Source: Oscillospiraceae bacterium (GTDB taxonomy: Bacteria > Bacillota_A > Clostridia > Oscillospirales > Oscillospiraceae). From it: a stretch of 5,842 nt of DNA. Below, piece after piece: positions 1-5,700 of this stretch; positions within the stretch are counted from its first letter, which is position 1; each line of letters begins with the position of its first letter. A model generated the notes under the pieces. It saw only the letters and a program-made list of their open reading frames with translations. It was not told the origin of the DNA and ran no database searches. The stretch is taken from positions 1 through 5,842 of the forward strand of contig JAFQPT010000006.1 of NCBI GenBank assembly GCA_017411665.1, in the 5' to 3' direction. A program made the position numbers and the translations under genes.

Positions 1-482
1 TGACCGCCGGAGAATTCGTGCGCATAACGGGAAGCGTGTTCACTGTTCAGACCGACGTAGCTCATCAGCTCCAGAATACGTTCCTGACGTTCTTCCTTGG
101 TCTTGTACAGCTTGTGTACGTCCAGAGGTTCGCCGATGATGTCGGCAACGGTCATACGGGGGTTCAGAGAGGAGTAGGGGTCCTGGAAAACCATGGTAGC
201 CTTCTTGCGGAACTCCTTGATGTCTTCCTTGGTCTTGATCAGCTTGCCGTCGTACCAGATTTCGCCGTCGGTGGGCTTGTACAGGTGCAGCAGGGTACGG
301 CCGACGGTGGTCTTGCCACAGCCGGATTCGCCTACCAGACCCAGCGTTTCGCCGCGGTTGATGGTAAAGGATACACCGTCAACTGCCTTCAGAGGCTTGG
401 TCTTGAATGCGCCGACATTGATGGGGAAATGCTGCTTCAGGTTCTTGACCTCAATCAGCGGAGTGTTCTTCTTTTCGCTCAT
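1..482 (-). CDS. oppF: Oligopeptide ABC transporter ATP-binding protein OppF (partial, N-terminal 160 residues)
   Basis: This is one of the two ATPases that power oligopeptide import; OppF pairs with OppD on the cytoplasmic face of the OppB-OppC channel. The start is the ATG at 482 (MSEKKNTPLIEVKNL), chosen because GGAGG lies 8 nt upstream, directly after the oppD stop. The Walker A motif GESGCGKTT is at residues 51-59 and the Q-loop FQDPYSSLNP at 99-108. Translation leaves the window at HEFSGG (155-160), the beginning of the ABC signature, so Walker B, the H-loop and the C-terminal oligopeptide-binding domain lie outside. FQDPYSSLNPRM together with a slightly longer region before Walker A (GAFKTKPLKAVDGVSF) is typical of OppF/DppF rather than OppD. 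It is the last visible gene of the operon, 13 nt after oppD. The family assignment is firm; true peptide specificity (Opp, Dpp or App type) cannot be read from the ATPase. Confidence 0.95.
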   Translation of the reverse strand, partial: MSEKKNTPLIEVKNLKQHFPINVGAFKTKPLKAVDGVSFTINRGETLGLVGESGCGKTTVGRTLLHLYKPTDGEIWYDGKLIKTKEDIKEFRKKATMVFQDPYSSLNPRMTVADIIGEPLDVHKLYKTKEERQERILELMSYVGLNSEHASRYAHEFSGG

Positions 483-495
483 TGCAGCATCCTCC

Positions 496-1479
496 TTACT
501 TCTTATCGTTTTCCATTGCCTTCTTCACGTTCATCCAGCAGGCTGCTGCATGACTGTCATTGATTTCCATGCGCTCGCAGCGTTCATGGATACAAATCTT
601 CATAGCAGCATCGCAGCGGGGTGCGAAGGGACAGCCCTTAGGCATGTTCAGCAGGTCAATGGGGGTACCGGTGATGGGCTGCAGCTTGCCGCTGGATTCG
701 GTAGTGGGAATGGAGCGGAGCAGGCCCTTGGTGTATTCGTGGCAGGGGTTGTAGAAGATTTCGTCTGCAGTGCCCTGTTCACAAATAGAACCGGCGTACA
801 TAACGATGACTTCGTCACACAGCTGTGCAACAACACCCAGGTCGTGGGTAATCATAATGATCGCCATGCCCAGTTCTTCCTGCAGGTCCTTCATCAGGTC
901 CAGAATCTGCGCCTGAATGGTAACGTCCAGTGCGGTGGTGGGTTCGTCAGCAATCAGAATGTCGGGTTCGCAGGCCAGAGCCATTGCGATCATAACGCGC
1001 TGACGCATACCGCCGGAGAATTCGAAGGGGTACTGCTTCATGCGCTTTTCGGGTTCGTTGATATTAACCAGACGCAGCATTTCAACCGCGCGGTCGTAAG
1101 CCTGCTGCTTGTCACGGTCGGTGTGCAGCAGGATCGCTTCCATCAGCTGATTGCCGATGGTCTGCGTGGGGTTCAGAGAGGTCATGGGGTCCTGGAAGAT
1201 GATGGAGATCTTGTTGCCGCGCACAGTCTTCATCACGTTTTCGCCTGCATCCACCAGTTCCTGGCCGTCCAGCTTAATGGAGCCGCCGACGATCTTGCCG
1301 GTACCTGCCAGAATCTGCATGATGGAGTATGCGGTAACGGACTTGCCGGAACCGGATTCACCTACGATGCCCAGAACCTTACCGCGTTCCAGATTAAAGG
1401 ACACGCCGTTGACAGCCTTGACTTCACCTGCATCGGTGAAGAAGGAGGTACGCAGGTCTCTTACTTCTAACAAAGCCAT
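496..1479 (-). CDS. oppD: Oligopeptide ABC transporter ATP-binding protein OppD
   Basis: A complete 327-residue ATPase subunit of the peptide importer, close to the usual 320-350 residues. Visible motifs in order are Walker A GESGSGKS (40-47), Q-loop FQDPMTSLNP (95-104), signature SGGMRQR (155-161), Walker B ILIADEP with catalytic Glu179 (174-180), D-loop ALD (183-185) and switch His212 (ITHD). The C-terminal oligopeptide/dipeptide transporter domain carries Cys283, Cys289, Cys296 and Cys314 (C-X5-C-X6-C-X17-C). This is the pattern that in this family is associated with a [4Fe-4S] cluster; Cys301 is an extra nearby cysteine. All nucleotide-binding residues look intact, so an active ATPase is expected. 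The ATG at 1479 has AAAGGAG about 10 nt upstream. The gene starts 18 nt after oppC and ends 13 nt before oppF, so it is surely co-transcribed. A 425-residue reading frame on the opposite strand is a codon-bias shadow. Confidence 0.97.
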   Translation of the reverse strand: MALLEVRDLRTSFFTDAGEVKAVNGVSFNLERGKVLGIVGESGSGKSVTAYSIMQILAGTGKIVGGSIKLDGQELVDAGENVMKTVRGNKISIIFQDPMTSLNPTQTIGNQLMEAILLHTDRDKQQAYDRAVEMLRLVNINEPEKRMKQYPFEFSGGMRQRVMIAMALACEPDILIADEPTTALDVTIQAQILDLMKDLQEELGMAIIMITHDLGVVAQLCDEVIVMYAGSICEQGTADEIFYNPCHEYTKGLLRSIPTTESSGKLQPITGTPIDLLNMPKGCPFAPRCDAAMKICIHERCERMEINDSHAAACWMNVKKAMENDKK

Positions 1480-1497
1480 ATTCGATACGCTCCTTTC

Positions 1498-2556
1498 TTA
1501 GCCGTTGAGTTTGGGGTCGAATGCGTCGCGCAGACCGTCGCCGAACAGGTTCAGAGACAGAACGATCAGAGAAATCACGATCGCAGGGATAACGAGACGC
1601 AGGGGGTAGGAGCTCATGCCGCTCAGAGCATCGGAAGCCAGAGAGCCCAGAGAAGGCATGGGAGCGTTAACGCCCAGACCCAGGAAGGACAGGTAGCTTT
1701 CGGTGAAGATTGCAGAGGGAATCTGCAGAGCGGTAGAGATAACAACTACGGAAATGCAGTTGGGCAGCAAGTGCTTCAGGATGATCCACTTGCCGGGTGC
1801 GCCGGTAGCCTGCGCTGCCAGCACGTATTCCTGTTCACGCAGGGACAGGATCTGACCACGGATCTGACGGGACATGGAAACCCAGTACAGCAGACCGAAG
1901 ACAATAAACAGAGAGATCATGTTGGTACCCAGCTTTGCCAGCACGGTACCTTCAATGACGGGCTGCAGTGCACCCTTCAAAACGGTGGACAGCAGAATAA
2001 CCATCAGCATGTCGGGCAGAGAGTAAATGATGTCAACAATACGCATGATGACAAGGTCCACCTTGCCGCCGCAGTAGCCTGCGATGGAGCCGACGGTCAG
2101 ACCGATGACCAGAACGATCAGAGAGGCAAAGAAGCCAACAGACAGAGAGATACGTGCACCGTAAACAACGCGGATGAAGTAGTCACGGCCGAACTGGTCG
2201 GTGCCGAAGATGTGGGGGAATACGCTTTCGCCTTCTGCAATGCGCTTCTGTTCGGTGGCACCGTATTCGAAGGGATCCAGATTTGCGAAGGTCGCGTCCG
2301 CGGGCTTGCCGGGAGTCAGACCCAGCTGCTGGTCATAGCCGTAGGGCCAGACAGCGGGCAGGATGATAGAGGACAGGGTGATAATGATAATCACAATCAG
2401 AGACACCAGAGCCACCTTGTTCTTTACCAGACGCTTGCAGCCGTCCTTGAAGAAGGTGGAAGGGGGTCTCATCTGCACCATATATTCCTTTTCTGCTTCG
2501 GAAGCAGGTGCAAAGCAATCCAGATCGGGATGCATGGACAACTTCTTCATGTTCAT
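1498..2556 (-). CDS. oppC: Oligopeptide ABC transporter permease OppC
   Basis: A 352-residue inner-membrane permease that forms the peptide channel with OppB. The order seen is a cytoplasmic N-terminus of about 45 residues (OppC_N type), TM1 about 48-70, an extracytoplasmic segment 71-117, the conserved GTDQFGRDYFIRV (118-130), further membrane segments about 137-160, 180-195 and 213-228, the EAA loop EYVLAAQATGAPG...LKHLLPN (243-266) that docks to the ATPases, then segments about 267-289 and 320-339. The end, FGDGLRDAFDPKL (338-350), is typical of OppC/DppC. It is longer than the roughly 300 residues of classical OppC, mainly because of the extended N-terminus and the first external loop. 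The ATG at 2556 is chosen because GGAGG (minus strand, 2571-2567) is 10 nt upstream; the in-frame ATG two codons later would be 16 nt away. It starts 15 nt after the oppB stop. Confidence 0.96.
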   Translation of the reverse strand: MNMKKLSMHPDLDCFAPASEAEKEYMVQMRPPSTFFKDGCKRLVKNKVALVSLIVIIIITLSSIILPAVWPYGYDQQLGLTPGKPADATFANLDPFEYGATEQKRIAEGESVFPHIFGTDQFGRDYFIRVVYGARISLSVGFFASLIVLVIGLTVGSIAGYCGGKVDLVIMRIVDIIYSLPDMLMVILLSTVLKGALQPVIEGTVLAKLGTNMISLFIVFGLLYWVSMSRQIRGQILSLREQEYVLAAQATGAPGKWIILKHLLPNCISVVVISTALQIPSAIFTESYLSFLGLGVNAPMPSLGSLASDALSGMSSYPLRLVIPAIVISLIVLSLNLFGDGLRDAFDPKLNG

Positions 2557-2571
2557 ATTTGATTGTCCTCC

Positions 2572-3501
2572 TTATTCCAGATTGATGCGAGGGTCTACAA
2601 CCTTGTACAGGATGTCACTGATCAGGTTCATGATAACGATCAGAGCAGCCAGCACGATGGTGGTACCCATGATGAGGGGGTAGTCACGGTCGGTGATGGA
2701 GCCTACGAATGCACGGCCGATGCCGGGCACTGCGAAGATCTTTTCCACAACCAGAGAGCCGGTGACGATGTAAGCCAGCATGGGGCCGATGTAGGTAATG
2801 ACGGGGATCAGAGCATTCTTCAGTGCGTGCTTGAAGATGATCTTGCCGCCGCTAACGCCCTTAGCCTTAGCAGTACGGATGTAGTCCTGACCCAGAACGT
2901 CCAGCATGGAGGAGCGGGTCAGACGGGTGATGTTTGCCATGGGGCTGAGAGACAGAGTGATAATGGGAAGAATCAGACCGCCCTCGGATGCGCCGTTTGC
3001 GGGTACCAGACCCAGCTTCAGAGAGAACAGCAGCAACAGCAGAGAGCCCATGATAAAGCTGGGCATGGAAACGCAGGCAGTGGAGAATACCATGATGCTG
3101 CGGTCCAGCAGAGTGTTTCTTCTCAGAGCAGCAAATGCACCCATGATGACACCGCAGATGATTGCGATGACCGCTGCAGACAGACCCAGCTTAATGGAGA
3201 CGTTCATACCGCGAGCAATGATGTCCATAACGTCCTGACCACGCTGCTTCAGAGAAGGACCGAAGTCGAATTTGGTGACGATGTCAATCAGATAGGTGAA
3301 ATACTGTTCCATGACAGGTTTATCCAACCCATACTTCGCTTCCAGCGCAGCCTGTGCAGCTGCAGACAGAGCCTTTTCGCCCAGGAAGGGGCCACCGGGA
3401 ACGGCACGGGTTACGAAGAAAGTGATGGTGATGACGACCCAAACGGTCAGCAGCGCCAACAGAACTCTCTTCAGGATATAAAACATTGTTTTGGAGTTCA
3501 T
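2572..3501 (-). CDS. oppB: Oligopeptide ABC transporter permease OppB
   Basis: A 309-residue inner-membrane permease, the usual length of OppB/DppB, and the first gene of the operon. TM1 is about residues 8-30 and is followed by the family motif TRAVPGGPF (31-39). Other membrane segments are about 101-125, 138-160, 176-192, 232-252 and 277-298. The EAA coupling loop DYIRTAKAKGVSGGK...HALKNALIP spans 206-233, and VEKIFAVPGIG (252-262) and VDPRI (302-306) are typical family motifs. The start at ATG 3501 (MNSKTMFYILKRVLL) fits because TM1 begins at the expected distance and AAGGCGG sits 7 nt upstream. A longer frame opens at ATG 3573, adding 24 residues that do not resemble the family and have no ribosome site upstream, so it is rejected. 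The non-canonical AAGGCGG site may make initiation sensitive to leader structure (inference). Confidence 0.95.
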   Translation of the reverse strand: MNSKTMFYILKRVLLALLTVWVVITITFFVTRAVPGGPFLGEKALSAAAQAALEAKYGLDKPVMEQYFTYLIDIVTKFDFGPSLKQRGQDVMDIIARGMNVSIKLGLSAAVIAIICGVIMGAFAALRRNTLLDRSIMVFSTACVSMPSFIMGSLLLLLFSLKLGLVPANGASEGGLILPIITLSLSPMANITRLTRSSMLDVLGQDYIRTAKAKGVSGGKIIFKHALKNALIPVITYIGPMLAYIVTGSLVVEKIFAVPGIGRAFVGSITDRDYPLIMGTTIVLAALIVIMNLISDILYKVVDPRINLE

Positions 3502-3702
3502 TTTTATACCGCCTTCTATAGATTTGTATAATAAACTCTCATTACCTCCGGTAAAATGCAGAGAAAAAACCATACAGTCGCGCTCTTGTCGGCTGCATCG
3601 TTTTCTCCCTGCGTAACCGGAGAACTCTCTGCAACTTCTATGCCAAGCGTACGCTCACTTTATTACTTTACCTCAGTAATGCGCCATGAGTGCATTATAC
3701 AG
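3502..3702 (-). promoter_or_regulatory. Long 5' leader of the opp operon with overlapping pairings
   Basis: If transcription starts about 7 nt past the -10 at 3709-3714, oppB has a leader of about 200 nt. In transcript order it contains GCAGAGA (3632-3626), CTCCGGT (3622-3616), TCTCTGC (3564-3558) and ACCGGAG (3552-3546). The first pairs perfectly with the third and the second with the fourth. These pairings cross, so they form either a pseudoknot or two alternatives. CTCCGGT could cover the GGAGG at 3549-3545. CTCC at 3622 can also pair with GGAG about 10 nt later, giving a local hairpin. Further upstream are a 10-bp palindrome AGCGTACGCT (3646-3655) and a 6-bp hairpin ATTACT/AGTAAT (3662-3680). 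I recognise no known riboswitch class. A regulatory role is inferred. Confidence 0.35.
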
Positions 3703-3708
3703 GCTATA

Positions 3709-3737
3709 ATTATAAACGATTGACAAAAGAATTTCAA
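3709..3737 (-). promoter_or_regulatory. Probable sigma-A promoter of the opp operon
   Basis: Read on the minus strand, TTGAAA (3737-3732) is followed after exactly 17 nt by TATAAT (3714-3709), a near-consensus housekeeping promoter in AT-rich DNA. A second TATAAT lies just downstream (3699-3694), but its only nearby -35-like hexamer, TTGTCA (3726-3721), is 21 nt away, so it is less likely. The promoter lies about 200 nt upstream of oppB and points into the operon. I found no clear CodY-like box or other operator around it. Confidence 0.65.
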
Positions 3738-3960
3738 CAAATAAATGTGCATTTCTTTGCCCAGACCTTAATTTTTGTAAGAAAATGCAGACATATTTGA
3801 AATCTTTTCGGAGTTTTCGGCAAATCGCTGAACTTAATGGTAAATAGTACAGTAATTATCCATGATATTTTTGCATTAATTCCTGTTTTTTCCAAAAATA
3901 GTATAAAATCCCCGTTAATTATTCATAATATTCATCGTTTTATTCACAGTATGCAACAAA
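3738..3960. other. AT-rich intergenic stretch without a gene
   Basis: About 220 bp of strongly AT-rich DNA upstream of the opp promoter. It has no open frame of useful length on either strand, no ribosome binding site paired with a start, and no strong hairpin. Runs of A and T are frequent (for example near 3770 and 3885). It is likely upstream promoter or curved DNA of the opp operon, but nothing in it can be assigned. Confidence 0.4.
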
Positions 3961-4214
3961 CGGAACGATAAGCCTTTCCGATGCTCGACCAACAGAATCA
4001 GTAAATCGCGAAAGACTCCTCAGCACTATGTGATTCCAAGGAGCCGGTGGGACGAAGAACCTCAAAACGAAGGACAAAGTCAAATCAGCCGGTATGTTTG
4101 AGATCCTTAGTCGATGTTAAAAGGAAGGACCATCGGCAGACCCTCGCTTATTATGCAAAAGCCCGCTTCGCTCACGATCGCATCCATCGGAGAACGCCGA
4201 AGCATTCCTCGATC
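3961..4214. other. Unassigned, more GC-rich block between the AT-rich region and the repeat
   Basis: Composition changes abruptly near 3961 and this block runs up to the left end of the repeat at 4215. Frames of 63 residues (plus, from 4047) and 74 residues (minus, to 4107) are open here. Both run into the adjacent repeat, lack a Shine-Dalgarno sequence and resemble no family I know. Weak stems are visible, such as CGGAA/TTCCG (3961-3980) and CTCCT/AGGAG (4016-4043). It does not match tRNA, RNase P, tmRNA or SRP landmarks. It could be remnant DNA, a structured RNA, or the outer part of a longer repeat; I cannot decide. Confidence 0.3.
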
Positions 4215-4448
4215 AATCGGAATTTGAAGAGTTGGTAAACTGCCGCAAGCTTGCCTCCCCTTGCGAAGGGCGCCCCTTGTGGGTGTGCAGAGCTGAGGGG
4301 GACCGCTTGCGGTGGAGAGGTCGAAAAACATGCGGAAACGTTTGTAAAATCGCCCTCTCAGTCATTTTGCTGCGCAAAATGCCAGCTCCCCTTATCGAAG
4401 GGGAGCCAAGCGCCTCTTTTAACTCTTCCCTTCAAACTCCAATTTCTT
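4215..4448 (+). repeat. MITE-like, hairpin-rich intergenic repeat, copy 1
   Basis: The outer ends form an imperfect terminal inverted repeat: AATCGGAATTTGAAG at 4215-4229 against CTTCAAACTCCAATT at 4430-4444 (13 of 15 pair). Inside are a stem GAGAGGTCGA/TCGCCCTCTC (4315-4324 and 4350-4359, one mismatch), an 8-bp hairpin CATTTTGC/GCAAAATG (4363-4381) and a 9-bp hairpin GCTCCCCTT/AAGGGGAGC (4385-4406). Positions 4307-4448 recur inverted at 5701-5842. Size, inverted ends, lack of coding capacity and a second copy fit a miniature inverted-repeat element. No transposase is present, and target-site duplications are not clear. Short open frames across it are products of the repeat itself. Confidence 0.75.
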
Positions 4449-4475
4449 GAAATAGTTGACAGGCATCCCAATATT

Positions 4476-4593
4476 CCTTTAATTAAAGGTTGGCACTCCG
4501 TGATGGAGGGGGTCTAAGGGGGAACCTTGGTCGGTTCCCCCTTAAATCGCGTCGCGTTAGCGATAGAGCATTTCAGCAGAAATGCTCGCGATT
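4476..4593. repeat. Cluster of three palindromes, possible second intergenic repeat
   Basis: Three strong inverted repeats follow each other. The first is a perfect 14-bp palindrome CCTTTAATTAAAGG (4476-4489). The second is a perfect 12-bp stem TAAGGGGGAACC/GGTTCCCCCTTA with a 6-nt loop (4515-4544). The third is a 9-bp stem GAGCATTTC/GAAATGCTC with loop AGCA (4566-4587), flanked by AATCGC/GCGATT (4545-4550 and 4588-4593). None is followed by a T-run, so they are not ordinary intrinsic terminators. They lie between repeat copy 1 and the hydrolase promoter. This may be another dispersed element; only one copy is visible here. Confidence 0.5.
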
Positions 4594-4634
4594 CACCATT
4601 CTACCCGCTCTCCCCTAACTCTACCGCGGGTTCC

Positions 4635-4669
4635 TTGCATTTCTCTTGCGATCGCCTTACTATTATAAT
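4635..4669 (+). promoter_or_regulatory. Probable promoter of the hydrolase gene
   Basis: A perfect -10 hexamer TATAAT is at 4664-4669, placing a start site about 24 nt before the ATG at 4700. The -35 is poor: TTCTCT (4641-4646) is at 17 nt. An alternative pair is TTGCAT (4635-4640), 17 nt, TACTAT (4658-4663). The placement directly downstream of the palindrome cluster and upstream of the ribosome site supports promoter function; the weak -35 suggests an activator or modest strength. Confidence 0.45.
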
Positions 4670-4699
4670 AGATTATTACGTACATACGGAGGTACCCAC

Positions 4700-5626
4700 A
4701 TGGCTCAGCTGAACGAACTGACTCTCAAGTCTTCCAATAAAATCAACGACCTTTACGTCCGCTGCTATCTGCCCGACGGCCCTGTCCGCGCTACGGTGCA
4801 GATTGCCCACGGTCTGGCGGAGTACGTCACCCGCTACGATGACTTCATGCAGTTTCTGGCTGCCGAGGGCTATGCGGTCTACGGCAACGACCATATCGGT
4901 CACGGCCGCTCCATCCACGAAGGCCGACACGGCTATGTAGGAGAACGGGCAGGCTGGAACACCATGGTCAGCGACATGCTCAGCCTGCACAAGATGATTG
5001 CCGCAGCGCATCCCGACGTTCCCCACTTCCTGTTCGGCCATTCCATGGGCAGCTTCCTGACTCGCACCTTCATTATTAAATACGGCGACCTGCTCAACGG
5101 CTGCATCATCTGCGGTACAGGTCATCCCCCCAAGGCTGTGACCATGGGTGCACGTGCACTGGCTGCCGTGGAAATCAAGCGTCACGGCCCCGGATACTAC
5201 AGCGAAATGCTGGACGGCGTTATGAACAAGCAGTACAACGGCGGCTACGACAATCCCCGCACCGCCTTCGACTGGATTTCCTCCGACCCCAACCGCGTAG
5301 ACGAATACATCGCCGACCCTCTGTGCGGCTTTGTCCCAACTGCAGGGCTGCTGAGCGAAATTCTGCGCGGCATTGATTTCATCACCTCCCGCCGCAACAT
5401 CGAAAAGATGCCCAACGACCTGCCTGTGTACATCATCTCCGGCGCAGACGACCCCGTAGGGGAACTGGGACAGGGGGTTCTCCGCTGCTACAAGGCATTT
5501 TTGAAGGCGGATATGCAGGACGTTTCTTTGAAGCTGTACCCCAACCTGCGTCACGAAATCATGCTGGAAACCAATCGTGACGAAGTCATGACCGACGTGG
5601 TCAACTGGCTGAACGATAAAGTCTAA
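4700..5626 (+). CDS. Alpha/beta hydrolase, monoacylglycerol lipase / lysophospholipase type
   Basis: A 308-residue serine hydrolase of the Hydrolase_4 (PldB/monoglyceride lipase-like) family, expected to cleave a fatty acyl ester such as a monoacylglycerol or lysophospholipid. The nucleophile elbow GHSMG (113-117) gives Ser115, SGADDPVG (247-254) supplies the acid (Asp251 by the GxxD pattern, less likely Asp250), and His285 in LRHE completes the triad. AHGLAEYVTRYDDF (36-49) holds the HG oxyanion segment typical of this family, and GNDHIGHGRS (62-71) matches its usual core strand and loop. Residues about 140-215 would form the lid that sets substrate choice. There is no signal peptide or membrane segment, so it is probably cytoplasmic. 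The start at 4700 has GGAGG (4688-4692) at 7 nt; an upstream in-frame ATG at 4646 would precede the -10 box. It stands alone, diverges from the opp operon, and is bracketed by inverted repeat copies. The exact substrate is unknown. Confidence 0.9.
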   Translation: MAQLNELTLKSSNKINDLYVRCYLPDGPVRATVQIAHGLAEYVTRYDDFMQFLAAEGYAVYGNDHIGHGRSIHEGRHGYVGERAGWNTMVSDMLSLHKMIAAAHPDVPHFLFGHSMGSFLTRTFIIKYGDLLNGCIICGTGHPPKAVTMGARALAAVEIKRHGPGYYSEMLDGVMNKQYNGGYDNPRTAFDWISSDPNRVDEYIADPLCGFVPTAGLLSEILRGIDFITSRRNIEKMPNDLPVYIISGADDPVGELGQGVLRCYKAFLKADMQDVSLKLYPNLRHEIMLETNRDEVMTDVVNWLNDKV

Positions 5627-5644
5627 TCGTGTAAATATAATAGG

Positions 5645-5676
5645 AAAAAGGACGAGCGATTTGCTCGTCCTTTTTT
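5645..5676 (+). terminator. Intrinsic terminator of the hydrolase gene
   Basis: A perfect 8-bp GC-rich stem GGACGAGC/GCTCGTCC (5650-5657 and 5663-5670) with loop GATTT is followed by six T. It is preceded by five A, so the stem can extend through A-T pairs and could also work for transcripts from the other side. It begins 18 nt after the hydrolase stop codon, which indicates a monocistronic transcript ending before repeat copy 2. Confidence 0.92.
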
Positions 5677-5700
5677 GATGATACGGAAACCGCACACCCC

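Noticed and set aside
193..1470. 425-residue plus-strand reading frame opposite oppD
   Set aside because: It is antisense to a complete, motif-perfect OppD and has no ribosome site. Its composition is odd (rich in Gln, Asn, His and Val) and is explained by the strong third-position bias of the real gene.
1771..3531. Long plus-strand frames opposite oppC and oppB (263 and 322 residues)
   Set aside because: They have no family resemblance and very high Gln, Asp and His content. They lie exactly across intact permease genes whose reading is certain.
3502..3573. Longer OppB start at ATG 3573
   Set aside because: The additional 24 residues do not match the family N-terminus and have no ribosome site. 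ATG 3501 gives the normal length, with AAGGCGG at suitable spacing.
3660..3960. CodY or other known operator for opp regulation
   Set aside because: Peptide uptake operons in Firmicutes are often nutrient-regulated, but I could not find a convincing palindromic box matching a known consensus near the promoter.
4251..4517. Small plus-strand frames of 72-88 residues over repeat copy 1
   Set aside because: They arise because the repeat happens to lack stops in those frames. There is no Shine-Dalgarno sequence, and the same peptide is encoded by the inverted copy, as expected for non-coding repeats.
4515..4544. 12-bp stem considered as an intrinsic terminator
   Set aside because: Neither strand has a T-run after the stem, and no gene ends nearby on either side; the flanking genes are divergent.
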